From positions 15,425,571 through 15,489,570 of the forward strand of contig NC_069129.1 in NCBI RefSeq assembly GCF_026914265.1: a stretch of DNA of 64,000 nucleotides, in the 5' to 3' direction. The notes under the pieces are model-generated. The model saw nothing but the letters and a program-made list of their open reading frames with translations. It did no database searches and was not told the DNA's origin. This DNA comes from Mya arenaria (Eukaryota > Mollusca > Bivalvia > Myida > Myidae). Within the stretch, counting starts at the first letter, position 1. Each line of letters starts with the position of its first letter. The translations under genes and the position numbers were made by a program. Below, one piece after another: positions 37,601 through 52,600 of this stretch.

Positions 37601-40600
37601 TTAAATTTATGAAGTTATGTGTTTAAATGCAATTGTGTGTGAAAATGCAGTGATTTGTGAGAATGCAGTTTTATGAGAATGCAATTGTGTGTGAGAAATG
37701 CAGTTTTATGTGAGAATGCAGCTGGGTGTTTGAATGCAATTGTGTGTAAAAATGCAGTGATTTGTGAGAAAGCAGTTTTATGAAAGAATGCAGCTGTGTG
37801 TGAGAATGCAATTGTATGTGAGAATGCAGCTGTGTGTGAGAATGCAGTTGTGTGTTAGAATGCAGTTTTATGTGAGAATGCAGTTGTGGTTGAGAATGCA
37901 GTTGTGTGTGAGAATGCAGTTTTATGTGAGAATGCAGCTGTGTGTGAGAATGCAATTGTGTGTGGGATTGCAGTTTTATGTGAAAATGCAGCTGTGTGTG
38001 AGAATGCAGTTTTATATAAGAATGCAGCTGTGTTTGAGAATGCAGTTGTGGTTGAGAATGCAGTTTTATGTGAGAATGCAGCTGTGTGTGGGAATGCAGT
38101 TTTATGTGAGAATGCAGCTGTGTGTGAGAATGCAGTTTTATGTGAGAATGCAGCTGTGTGTGAGAATGCAGTTGTGTGTGAAAATGCAGTGATTTGTGAG
38201 AATGCAGCTGTGTGTGAGAATGCAATTGTGTGTGGGAATGCAGTTTTATGTGAGAATGCAGTTCTGGTTGAGAATGCAGTTGTGTGTGAAAATGCAGTGA
38301 TTTGTGAGAATGCAGCTGTGTGTGAGAATGCAATTGTGTGTGGGAATGCAGTTTTATGTGAGAATGCAGCTGGTGTGAGAATGCAGTTGTGTGTTAGAGT
38401 GCAGTTTTATGTGAGAATGCAGTTGTGGTTGAGAATGCAGTTGTGTGTGAGAATGCAGTTTTATGTGAGAATGCAGTTGTGGTTGAGAATGCAGTTTTAT
38501 GTGAGAATACAGCTGTGTGTGGGAATGCAGTTTTATGTGAGAATGCAGCTGTGTGTGAGAATGCAGTTGTGTGTGAAAATGCAGTGATGTGTGCGTATGC
38601 AGATGTGTGTGAGAATCAAGAAGTATGTGAGAATGAAGTGATATGCAAGAATGCAGTAGTTTAAGAGAAAACAGTAGTTTATGAGGATGCAGAATGTAGT
38701 GATGTGTGTGAGAAAACCAGAATGCAGTGAGGTGTGAGAATGCAATCATGTGTTAACATGAAGTAATGTCTGAAAATCTAGTTATCCATTCAGAGAGCAC
38801 AATTATGTTCAAACCTTGACTGTCCATTTAATGTCCTTGTCTTTCGGCTTCACTCTTCCTAGAAACACCTCCACTGCCTTGGAAATAGAGATGTATGTAC
38901 ATGTTTATGGATGTATCATGCAGTTCATAACATCTATAACATTATTATGAAACGTAATCACAATCATTAAAATAAACACAACCCTGCAAGACATACAATG
39001 GTTACCGGTAATATGCTTTTTGAAATTGCTCAAATTCTAAAGTTTACAGCAGGACTAGTTACACATCTTCATGTCAGGCACTAGTGTAAGAAGTGGGGAT
39101 TGTTCAGTCAAATTGTCATATTTAGACATGGTATGAATGGTGTGAGAGTCCTCTCAGAGATTCACTTCATGCTTTAACTCATCTCTTGGAGGTTGTCAGA
39201 CCTGCTAATTTAAAGCATTGAATTTTGAAACTTTAGGATAATCATATTTATTCCACGAAAGACATTTCCGAAGTAAAGTAATTATTGTTGATTTATGTAT
39301 ATCACAGTAGGAAATCTGGGAAAGATCCCTAAATTACTCAGAACTGTCCCATTACTGGATAAGCCACGACTCTCATGTCAAGGTACAGCTTATACAGGTT
39401 GTAGGCTGACCAATCAACACAACAACATCCCCAACTTATTCAGAACTGTTCCATTACCTGAAAGGCAATAGCTCTCAAATCCCCAGGCAGCTTATACAGT
39501 TTGAAGACCGGAATCTGTTCTAACCTACCACTGTCAATAAACATGATCTGAAACACACATAGCAATCCTGATTAAGTATGGCCTACAGTCTCTTCCAACA
39601 TTTGTTATCAATTTTTAATCGAATACCTTGAACAGTTTTTGAGTCATGGCCAAGGTTTATGTTTTTGAAAGTGGAAGTTAATGATGCCACTCCCTCGACA
39701 CTGCCTACAAGAATAACACCAAGGCTATGACATAACATATATTTTCATTCCTATGAAGTTAATATGTAGCAACACAGATAAGGCGATGTTGCAGCCCTAC
39801 AGGATTTTAAAACACATTTTAGAACACATTTTATAGTCAAAAAACATCTTTTTATTAATTGTATTCATCAGTTTTGCAAATGTTTTTATCAATTTTTCAA
39901 ACTTAAATGCAATTTATTTAAATTAAGTCTGTGATGATCACTTTTAATTAAAGCATACACATACAAACTAATGTAATAGAAATTGAATATTTCCATCATA
40001 CCACGGCATCAGTGGTTGCAGCCCCTTTTTCATGGCTCCCTTGCTCTTTCAACTGTAGAACCTGCACCCTATAGTTCATCAAACATTATTTCAATCAGGA
40101 GGATATTTGTAAAGTAAATCAGGGTTCGAATTTAACTTTGAGGAGCACTCGCAAAATGAAAAATCAACTTGCCATTTTATTTGTTTTATTTATTCCCTTA
40201 TAATATTGTCTAATTTAAGTAGATATTAACACCTAAGACATATTATGAATATAAAAAAGTATCAATCTTGAGTGACTCGACTACTAGAACTTGTTGATGG
40301 CTTAAATTATTTTTGGGGGGTACGGATGACTCATCAGATGCTGGCCGCTTTTTGATAACAAAGCTGTCCAATAATTTGACATTGTTAACTTTGAGGGGGG
40401 TATATTTACCTTCGCCATCGGGTAATACCCATTCGGCGAACACGCTACAGATTTCATTAACTGATTATTAAAAACAATAACACTATAAATTTAGAATAAA
40501 TAAAAGCAACAGTAAATGTAGCGTGGATGCTTTGGACTATAAAATATATCAAAGTCTATTCACTTTGGCAGTTGAGTGGATATATTCAAAGGTTGATGGG

Positions 40601-43600
40601 GTTTACATATAGTGCGCGAAAGTGCTATTTTTAGCCAATGATTGAGCTAGGTGATAACGTCATTTGTATTCACTTTGTATTATGCACGCCTCGGAGCATC
40701 CCGGAGAGATTCAAGATAAAACTCGGCCTTTTCCGTATTTGTCCTATTTTTGAAAACTTACTTGAGCGTGACTCCGTACTGTCTTCTCTTTACTGGTAGT
40801 GTAAACATGCCACTTATAGGTTGTTTACACTCGACTATGTAGCGCAGTTAAGTTCATGTTTATTCTACTTTCCTTTTAACATTTAGTGGTCTAGAAAAAG
40901 CCACTCACAGAATTTTGCCAGCTTGAAAAAAAGTCACTCGCAATTTGCAAATGTCGCTCGCATTTTGCGAGTATGCGAGTCTAAATTCTAACCCTGTAAA
41001 TTTCCCCCTATTCACATCATGGCAATATGTTTAATCTCCATGTGTTGAACAGTAATGGTGAGTTCAAAATCCTATTAGCGGTTGAAGAGAAATGGAGCAT
41101 AGTCATATGAACTTTTATGAGTAAGTGTGATCTTGACCTTAAACTTAGCTGGTAGTAAAATGCCTATGCACATTGTTTCAATATGGTGAACATTTCTGGT
41201 AAAAAAATTTTTTATCTTTAAAGCAGTTCAATAGATATGGAGTGGACATGAAAAGTATTCATATGACCTTTGACTTCTTAGCATGGACTTTATCAACTCA
41301 GATGGTAACGTAACAAGTGCTCTGCATATTTACTTAATATGGCAAACATTTGTGGTGAGTTATTTCAAAATCCATCAAGCTGTTCAATTCATACCGAGCG
41401 TACACAAAATATGACATCTAAATATGACATATGACCTTTGACCTGTAAGCATAACCTTGACCTTGAACTACTGGTTGAAACATTCACTTTGAACATTGTC
41501 TCAATATGATGAACAAGCAAGTCAAGAGATTGACCTTCGACTTCTAAGTGTGACCGTGACCTTAAACGGACCCACTTGTAACATGCGTTCTACAGGTCAT
41601 CTCAATATGTGAAACAGTTCAAATTTCAAAATCCTTTTAATGGTTCAAGCAATATGGAGTGGACACAATTTGAGACAGACAGACAGATGGACAGACAACT
41701 CAAGTAAAATCAAAATATGTTGCCTGATTTAAGGAGAAGACACAATTACGTAAGTGAGTGTGTAAGTGAATAGAGTTGTTGTTTGTCTGAAGGTTAGATA
41801 ATGCACATTGTCACCTTAATGCAAAACTCACTATCTGCTTCTTTATATATACATGTATGTACTTATTGAGTGTTTGCCCTAAGGTGACGAGGATGTTAGC
41901 TCTTGACTACCTGCCTAGTTGTAAATGTTCCAACTTTAATGTCAATGTTTCGACAAAAAAAAAAGAAAACACATTGTTTTCTGCATGTTCATAAACAAAT
42001 TACAAATTTACTAGTTGAAATTGATGTGTATAGTCATTGAAAATAAAAAGAGATTATTTTTTTTTATCAATTAGGAAATGCTCAAAAACTGACAATCTGA
42101 ATATTTCTTTTAACAAGAGCTGACGTAAGACAGCACACTCGACTACGCCGCTTTGACTTAGAAGTGAATACAATAATGATGTAATATTACCAAGTTTGGT
42201 CTCTTTTCGTCAAACGTAACTAAATTATTCAACACATAAGGTGACTTTGATGCTGCCCTGCCCTGAAAATGTGGTTAAAAATATACAAATATGCCTTTTA
42301 AAAGAAATCCAATGAAATTAAATAAAAAAAATCATAATTATTAAGGGTTAAAATGGAGTAATATTTCTTGTTGTAAGATGGTCGTAAATAATTTTTAATT
42401 TTATTAAGGGTACATTGAATGAAATGTATAGAAGTTTTTTTTATTAAAATCCCAACTTGTCCTTAAATTTAACTTGCCCTAAAACTTTAACCTAAGTCAA
42501 TCAGGGGCCATAAGATGTATTAAGGATAATATTGTGTCATGTAACGTCATTGGGTGATGGTCCTAAACAATAATGTTAAGTATTAAGTCAATTGAATGAA
42601 GGGTATAGAAGTTATTAATAAATATCCCAACTTGCCCTAAAACTTTAACCTAAGTTTCATAGTCAATCAGGGGCCCTAATTTGTATAAAAGATAATATGG
42701 AGTTATCTAACCTCTTTATGTGATGGATCTGAACATCTGTGTGAAGTATTAAGTCAATTGAATGAATGGTATTGGAGTTTTAAGTGAAAATCCCAACTTG
42801 CCCTAAATCTTGAACCTGCCCTAAAACTTTAACCTAAGTCAATCAGGGGCCATAACTTGTATTAAGGATAATATGGAGTTATGTAACGTCATTGTGGGAT
42901 GGTCCTGAACAATTGTGTGAAGTATTAATTCAATTGAACAAAGGGTATAGAAGTTATTATAAATATCCCACCTGCCCTAAAACTTTATCCTAGGTTCCAT
43001 AGTCAATCAGGGGCCATAATCTGTGTAAAGGATAATATGGAGTTATCTAACCTCATCATGTGATGGCCTTGAACAACTGTGTGAAGTATCAAGTCAATTG
43101 AATGAAGGGTATGGGACTTATAAGTGAAAATCCCAACTTGCCCTAAAACTTTAACAGGAAGTCGATGCCTACGCTGGGGCGAGTAGTATAGCCCCTCTGA
43201 TTCTTCGAATAGTCAAGCTAAAAACAATATTAACTGAGCAATTTGTGCTCAGGTGAGCTAATAAATAATAAAATTATGTCTTGTAAATATCTTCATCCGA
43301 GAAACTGGTATTTGATAGTAAACAACAATTTTTTTTTTTTTAAAGTTATATATCTATTTTGTCCTATGTTCAAAAAACATAATACATTCTTGTTTATGAT
43401 ATTAAAGGAACCTCTTACCTAAAGAACATCTCATTTTCCTGATATCCACAAATTTCACCAATCCTGGCACCAGCTGTGGAAAATAAAATGTACGAGGTAC
43501 AAACATACCATAATATATGTACCTGGTAAGTTAAAAATATCTGTGATACAAGTTGGATTGCATTTTGATATAAAATACTTGAATGACTATGTTTTGGGCA

Positions 43601-46600
43601 TGAGAATACATTCCTATGCTGAAAACACAATAATTAAGTATCATTCATCAATATAGGTTAGAAGCAAATTTTGGTCATCAATTATGGTTTTAATCCAATT
43701 TCCAATCCCTAGCAGTGCAACACCCATGCAGAGCTGATGGTGCTTTAGCATGATAAAAGAACAGAGAAAATAGCTGTTACAAGAGGCAACAAATATTGTG
43801 CTGGGACATATTCAGACTGAGTTTCTAGAAGATTGGATTAACTCTGTTCAATGAAAGGAATACCAAGTCTACTCACAGTGCCGTTTCTGGTGAGCCTGAT
43901 CACTGTACCAGAGGGCAAGGTTCATCTGTAGCTTAGAAAAGTCAGCCGATAAATCCTCCATCTTGCCCCCCTCCAACCTCCTCACCCCTAGAACTCTCAC
44001 AAAGTAGTGGCTAGCATCTATTACATGGGTCACCAGAACCTGCAGACAACTATCATATTATTATTTTGTGATTACAAAAGTGTTACAGACGCCAAATTTA
44101 TTCTATTCAAAATTGTTCCGGGTCGTTTTCATATCTAATCTTGTTCTGCCAAGAATTCTATTATTTTAACAACTTTTATCATGGCCCAACCAAGAGTATT
44201 TCATTTAATTTTCGACTAAAAATTATATAACCTTTTTTTGGAGAAGACATGAAAACATAAATGTTCACAGTAATCAATAATACAAAAATAACAACACATG
44301 TCCTAATCATCTAACAAGCATGCAACAGGAATGGACAATATTATGCACAAAATCATCAACCTTGATCTCCCCTTCATTTGGCAGCCAGTCTGTACTTGGG
44401 TGGACATCCACATCAGGCATCACTGAATGGCGGTATCGGCACCTCCAAACATCCCTGAAGATCAAGCAATGTTTTATACTCAGTGATCAAGTTGTCATGT
44501 CTTAATGGACCAAGTTCTTTATTGTCATGTTATCATGGACCAAGTTCTTTGTTGTCATGTTACCATGGATCGAGTTCTTTGTTGTCATGTTATCATGGGC
44601 AGAGTTCTTTGTTGTCATGTTATCATGGACAGAGTTCTTTGTTGCCATTTTATCATGGACTGAGTTTTTTGTTGTCATGTTATCATTTACAGAGTTCTTT
44701 ATTGTCATGTTAACATGGACCGAGTTCTTTGTTGTCATGTTATCATGGACTGAGTTCTTTATTGTCATGTTAACATGGACCGAGTTCTTTGTTGTCATTT
44801 TAACATGGACCGAGTTCTTTGTTGTCATGTTATCATTTACAGAGTTCTTTATTGTCATGTTAACATGGACCGAGTTCTTTGTTGTCATGTTATCATGGAC
44901 TGAGTTCTTTATTGTCATGTTAACATGGACCGAGTTCTTTGTTGTCATTTTAACATGGACCGAGTTCTTTGTTGTCATGTTATCATGGACTGAGTTCTTT
45001 GTTGTTGTGTTATCATTGACTGAGTTCTTTGTTGTTATGTTAATATTGACAGAGTTCTTTGTTGTTATGTTATCATGGACAGAGTTCTTTGTTGTTGTGT
45101 TAATATTGACAGAGTTCTTTGTTGTTATGTTATCATGGACAGAGTTCTTTGTTGTTATGTTATCATGGACAGAGCTCTTTGTTGTTATGTTATCATTGAC
45201 AGAGTTCTTTGTTGTTGTGTTATCATGGACAGAGTTCTTTGTTGTTGTGTTATCATGGACAGAGTTCTTTGTTGTCATGTTATCATGGACTGTGTTCTTT
45301 GGTGTCAAGTTGTCACTGTCTGAGTTCTTTGTTTTGAGTTGTTGAGTTATCATGGACTTATCATGAATTAAGGCTATATAAGTTAGTAATCATGGACAGA
45401 GATCTTTGTTGTTAAAAAATCATGGACTTAGACTTTCTTTATTATCAAGTTATCCTGGACTGAGGTCTATGTTGTCAAGTAACCACTGTCTGAGTTCTAT
45501 GTTGCCAATTACGGTAATCATGGCCGGAGTTCTTAGTTGTCAAGTTATCATGGACCGAGTCTGTTGTTGTTGTGTTAAAATAGACAGACTTTTTAGTAGT
45601 CAAATTATTCTGAACTGAATTCTTTGTTGACAAGTTACTATGTACTCAGCCTTTAGATATCATGGTATGATGGACTGTGTCGTTGATATCAAATTTTCAT
45701 GGGTAAAAAATTATTATAACAAGAGCTGTCACAGAGACAGCACACTCGACTATTCCGCCGCTTTTCAGTGTAAGGATTAAAAAGTTTTGGCAAAACATGC
45801 ATGGATCACTGTTATATTAGATTTCAATGCAATACATGGTGTGCTGAGATATTAACATAAATGTGGTTATATGCAAACTTGTAATAATAAAGGGCCATTA
45901 TTTGCAAAATACAGTTATCTAACTTGGTTATTTAATAAGGTTAGGTGGTTGAATACCATTGTATAAAGTCTCAATGCAATACATCAAGTAGTTGCTGAGA
46001 TACTGTCCTATGTGTGCTAACATGCAAGACCTTAACCAGAATTTCTAAGTCACATAATAAAGGTGCAAAATTTATATAATATGAAAGATAGAGTTATCTT
46101 ACTTGATTAAATAAGAAGGTAAAATGGTTGGGAGCCTGTGTGTAAAGTTTCAATGCAATACATGATGTATTTGCTGAGGTATTGACTTAAAAGTGGTAAC
46201 ATGCAAAACCTTAACCAGAATTTCTATGTCGAATAAAAAAGGGGCCATTATTTGAATTAAATGCAAACTAGAGTTATCTTACTTGATTATTTAAGTAGAT
46301 TGAATGGTTGAGTACCATTTTATAAAGTCTCAATGCAATACCTCAAGCAGTTGCTGAGATACTGTCATATGTGTGCTAACATGCAAGACCTTAACCAGAA
46401 TTTCTAAGTCACATAATAAAGGTGCAAAAATTATATAATATGAAAGATAGAGTTATCTTACTTGATTAAATAAGAAGGTAAAATGGTTGGGAGCCTGTGT
46501 GTAAAGTTTCAATGCAATACATGATGTATTTGCTGAGGTATTGACTTAAAAGTGGTAACATGCAAAACCTTAACCAGAATTTCTATGTCGAATAAAAAAG

Positions 46601-49600
46601 GGGCCATTATTTGAATTAAATGCAAACTAGAGTTATCTTACTTGATTATTTAAGTAGATTGAATGGTTGAGTACCATTTTATAAAGTCTCAATGCAATAC
46701 CTCAAGCAGTTGCTGAGATATTAACCTATGTGTGCTTGCATGCAAAACCTTAACCAGAATTTCTAAATCAAATAATAAAGGCCTATTATTTGCATTAAAT
46801 GCAAACAATAGTTATCTAACTTGGTTAATTAAGTAGGTTGGATGGTTGAGTACCATTGTATCAAGTCTAAATGCAATACCTCAAGTAGTTGCTGAGATAT
46901 TAACCTGTGTGCTTGCATGCAAAACCTTAACCAAGGGGTGACGCCAACGCCGACGCTTGGGTGAGTAGTATAGCTCTCCTTATTCTTCGAATGGTCGAGC
47001 TTAAAAGTTGGATTAAAATACCATTAAACAGACAGCATTATTAGTTAAACTGTTAAAAGCTGAGGGTTTTGGAAATTAAAATATACATCCAGGTATCTTT
47101 ATACCTTACATGAACAACCCTGACATACATGATAGTTGACAGAAGCATTTATAATTAAAATTCACTAAACATTTGAAATGTGTACCTGCAGACACCAAAA
47201 GCAAGTTTTTGGTCACATAGATCACGACTTTCGTCCTCTTCATGTCTCTGATAAAAGAAAAATATAAAATATTAGACTTTGCTTCCACTTTTTATCTAAA
47301 CTACTAACAGCAACATTCAAATGAGCTTAATTTACAAAAACGCATAAGAGCTGTCGTAGGACAGTGCACACGACTATAGGTCTCTTTGTCTTATAAATGA
47401 ATGTAATAATGGTGTAATATGTGCCTGTCAAAAGCAATTAAACAAGAGCTGTCACAGTATGTGACGAATGCCCCCGAATGTGACATTGACCTACGAACAA
47501 GGTCAGTACATGAAAAGTTGATCTTGCCTTTACGTGTCAAATACATATGGCAAGTTATTTTAAATTGCCTCTGAACATAAAAAAATACCACCCATACTTG
47601 ACAACCTACACTGTTATGTCCTTACATTCAGAATTCCCTTGTGAATAAACACTTAGTGTATCTTTCACCTTAGAGGTCGGGACATGGGTCTTGCACACGA
47701 CACGTCGTCTTCGTATGTGGAACACATGTAGCAAGTTATTTTAAAATCTGTCCATACAAGGGAAAGTTACAGCCCGGACACGACAACCTATACTCTATGT
47801 CCTTATATGCAGCACTCCATTGTAAATAAACACTAAGTGTGACCTTGACCTTTGAGGTAGGGACACGGGTCTTGCACGCGACACGTCGTCTTGGTATGTG
47901 GAACACATGTGGCAAGTTATTTTAAAATCTGTCCATACAAGAGAAAGTTACAGCCCGGACACGACAACCTATACTCTATGTCCTTATATGCAGCACTCCA
48001 TTGTAAATAAACACTAAGTGTGACCTTGACCTTTGAGGTAGGGACACGAGTCTTGCACGCGACACGTCGTCTTGGTATGTGGAACACATGTGGCAAGTTA
48101 TTTTAAAATCTGTCCATACAAGAGAAAGTTACAACCCGGACATAACAAACCTATACGCTATGTCCTTATATGCAGCACTCCATTGTGAATAAACACTAAG
48201 TGTGACCTTGACCTTTGAGGTAGGGACACGGGTCTTGCACGCGACACGTCGTCTTGGTATGTGGAACACATGTGGTAAGTTATTTTAAAATCTGTCCATA
48301 CAAGAGAAAGTTACAGCCCGGACACGACAACCTATACTCTATGCTTATATGCAGCACTCTATGGTGAATAAACACTAAGTGTGACCTTGACCTTTGAGGT
48401 AGGGACACGGGTTTTGCACGCGACACGTCGTCTTGGTATGTGGTACACATGTGGCAAGTTATTTTAAAATCTGTCCATACAAGAGAAAGTTACAGCCCGG
48501 ACACGACAACCTATACTCTATGTCCTTATATGCAGCACTCCATTGTGAATAAACACTAAGTGTGACCTTGACCTTTGAGGTAGGGACACGGGTCTTGCAC
48601 GCCACACGTCGTCTTGGTATGTGGAACACATTTGGCAAGTTATTTTAAAATCTGTCCATACAAGGGAAAGTTACAGAGCCGGACGGACGGACGGACGGTG
48701 CGATTTTAATATGCCCACCTTCGGGGGCATAAAAAGTCTGTATGAACTTTCATATAAACCAAGTTTGGTCACAATATGTCGACCTTTTTAAAGTTAATCA
48801 ATACCAGTTCTTTTGCTTTTAATAGTAACTTTGACCTTTATATTGATCCCAGAAGCCTAAAACGCAATCTCATGAAAGGTCTTCATAAAGGCTTCCTACA
48901 TACGAAGTTTGGTCACTATATGTCAAACCTAGCTAAAATTATTTTACACATAAGGTGACTTTTAAGACCCTTCCACCAGCCCGCCCAAACAATTAGCTTT
49001 CAAAAACCCTGTTAAGAATATATAAATGTGCCTGACATAAGAAATAAAAATGAAAAAAGGGCAATAATTTGTATTTAGTTAAAATGGAGTTATGTCACCT
49101 TATGTAAGATGTTCATCATTAATTGTGCAAGGTATTAAGTGCATTGAATGAAGGCTATTGAAGTATTAACCTCATTATGTAATGGCCCTGAACAACTGTA
49201 TGGAGTATTAAGTGACTTTAATGAAGGGTTTTGCAGTTATGAGTGAAAATCCCTATGAGTGAAAATCCCAACTTGGTCTTAAACTTTAACCGGACGCTAA
49301 AGCCAAAGCAGATGCTGAGGCGAGTGGTATAACCCTCCTTATTATTCAAATAGTCCAGCTAAAAATGTTGATAAGGTACATACCAGTTTGATATTTTGTC
49401 CATTTAAGAATATAACCACTGGAGGGAAGACATTTATTAAGTTTTTATGCCAACCCCATACAAAAGCAAATGTGCCTTTTGGGGTGCAAATTAGCAAAAA
49501 AGCCCAACCATATATTATTAAAAGTCTGCCAAACCCGGTGGTTATATGTTTTAGGAGAATAGCCCTAAGTGTTAATTACACTAAATATCGCCTTATTACA

Positions 49601-52600
49601 GCTTTGTTATTGACTTAAGACATGAGATGTTTATAATGTGTATTAGAGAGGTCCAATATCTATCGTTTTTGTTTAAGTCCCAGTCTAATCAAGATATCAA
49701 ACTGGTATGTACCGGTACTCCCATATTTTATTGAAATGATTCCAATAACACCCTTATCTCTGTTACTTAAAAATACAGTTGTCATAACAGAGCCCGTCCT
49801 CTTCAAGTCCACATTGGCAGTGAGATTAAATTAAAATGTGATTCTGTTCATTCTTCTTCAAACAGCATTCATCGTGAATCTCAGACATTTTTAATCTATT
49901 GGAAATAGAAAGAAGACCTTCATAGAAATTATTTCCATTTTCAGTTTTATGTATTTCATCATTATGGCAATTAAATTATAGTACAAATAATATCAAATTA
50001 TTATAAAGATGATTTTGACTTCTGTCATCTTCATTGCATCTAATCCATCTACATTATACTATCCTTTTACAATTGACATCTTTTTTAAATATATATATAT
50101 ATATATATAAATACTGAATGTCTAATAAACATTACCTGTAAAAGTGTCATGACTTGCACCCATATCTGTTTTAACTGAGTCTGTATCTGAAAAGGGTGCA
50201 TAAAATCAAAGCTTCACAAACAAATTAGCTTCATGTAATAAAGAAATATATAATGATGCTATGAAGACAAACATGCACTTATAATAAACTAGAGGCCTAT
50301 GTTCTACTGGCTGGGTTTGTGTGGTCAACATCACTGTTTTCGAAAAGAACCAACCCCTTATGGATTCTGAATACTCATTTTTTCATAAAGGCCCATAATC
50401 TTATCATTTCAAGGTTTTTCGAAAGGAACCAAGCTCTAATGGATATCAAAATACTGTACAAGTTTCATCAAGATACAATCAAAACTGAAGACTGTATCTT
50501 GTTAACCAGCAACTGCTTACTGACACACTGATTTTTTTACTATCAAGGCCCATAATCTAGGCATGCATGGGCGGATCTGGCTGGTTTTCGAAAGGAACCG
50601 AGCTCTAATGGATATCCAAATACTGTACAAGTTTCATCAAGATACAATCAAAACTGAAGGCTGTATCATGTTAAAGAGGAATTGTTTACAGACGCACGGA
50701 GGCACATACTACGTACACACTACCATCGCATAAGACTAAATGACTAAACAATAAACCAGTCCATTAGTTGAATAATTAAATTATATTATTTGTAATGTTC
50801 AGTCAACATTTAATGTATTGCACAAGCTCATGGTTGTTTAACATGTTAAACTTGTTAGGAATTAAATATCCAGTTAATAAACATATTATTCTTTGGGTTT
50901 AATTGCTGTAGCGTTTGTTATTCAAATTAAATGACGCAACATGTTCAAATGGTCAATTCAGCCCATTTCTAAATTTACCATTACCTGGTATGTTTGAATT
51001 GTGTTGACCAGGTGGATGAGGTTAATGGAGCAATGGATGATAAAGCGGCTGACTGCGAGTGCTGACATCTCTAGGCTTCAGGAACTGATTCAGAAAATTA
51101 ATTGAAATTAATTCTTCTTGTATATTTATGTTTTTTCCCATTAATGATTTTAAAAAAAAACATAATTTCATTGCTTTTAAAGTATAAGCATGACAGCAAA
51201 AACAAATACTATAAATAAGCATATATATGAGAGACTGTCCAAATTTCATTAATCTGCACATTTGTAGAATTCATCATGAAAAATGGGCACATAATATTTG
51301 TTCTTTCTGAAGTTAACTGTATTACAAAAATTGTAATCAGATTTTGACTAGATTATGTACTGAACACATATACCATGTAATAAAATAAAACTATGCCCTA
51401 CATTCCTGTTTCAGTTCTTGTTTGGAGCACACCCAATATCAATGCAAAAGGTGCATCGCACATTTTTGTTCAAGATACATGTTTACAAGCGGCGCCATGT
51501 ATAAGGCATTTTGAATAAAAAAAAAATTCCTTTTGTAAGTAAATGATTGAACACATGAATGAAATGACATACAGAATTATCATATCAACATTACAACAAG
51601 TTTATAATACTACTTGTTTTCCTACCACAGATTCTTCATGTTCTTTATGAAAAAGAAATTAAGAAAGTAGTGTTCATACATTTTGAATTTTTAATCCAGT
51701 GTTCTTTCTTACAATGAATGTAGTCAAATTATGTAGGGTTGAAGTATGTAGTTGCATTGAAAACATGAGAAAAGTAATGGGACATAAATCATTCAAAAAA
51801 TTGTGTGCCTATGACAATCCTTTAAAAGAAAGAAGTTTGGAAGAAATTTATATACATAGAAAAAACATGATTATTTCATTTGTAGTACCGGTAATTCTTT
51901 TGCAAGGCCCAGAATCACGCAATGCATATCATTTGGTAAACAACACATTTTTCAGGCATGTGGGAAAAGGCTGTGACCTGTACTTTTGTTTTTAAACTAA
52001 TATACGATACATTTAAGGAGGTTGCAATTATAAGTAACTTCTACTTCAATGAAATCGGCTCGGGTTCATATAAATCAGAAAAAAAAGATACAGAAATCGA
52101 AATGTTATATACTTAATACTCTGTGTACAGCACTGATGATGATTGAATAACTGGTTATATACAAAACATTCCATATAATTTACATTGCATCAGGGACCCA
52201 CCATCATCTTCAGTTTAAGGGGTTTCATGCGCTGCAGATCCTTGACATGTGCAAGCTGCTATTGCCCTTCTCTCCATTTCTATCTCATTGGCTGCAGGCT
52301 GAAATTTTTTAGTCTGCTTAGCACATCATAGCCACTTGGCAGAAGGTGGAATGAATTAATATTAACTTCAGTTATTATTATATGCAGTTATGACAGTATA
52401 CTATCCAATGTTCTTCTATTACTTTTGATGAAAGGTTCTCTTCAAAGGACAAAAATGATAATCACAATTCTAATTGAAAAATAGTTGTAAGTCATTACAT
52501 GTATGTGTACCTTTTTTTCTCACAACAAGAAGTCTGCACAGTTCAAACATTTATACGTTCTTAATGTTGTTACTTGGGATGCCTCCTAGGATGGCTCAAG

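Noticed and set aside
37671-38749. ORFs of 131-233 codons on both strands (LHSHTQ, CENAAV)
   Set aside because: Products of an 18-bp array with no stop in several frames.
44502-45353. 283-codon minus ORF and 272-codon plus ORF
   Set aside because: Products of a 30-bp array; opposite strands are equally open, which is not expected of a gene.
51699-51995. 98-codon plus ORF MFFLTMNVVKLCRVEVCSCI…
   Set aside because: Isolated, AT-rich, no splice partners and no recognisable domain.
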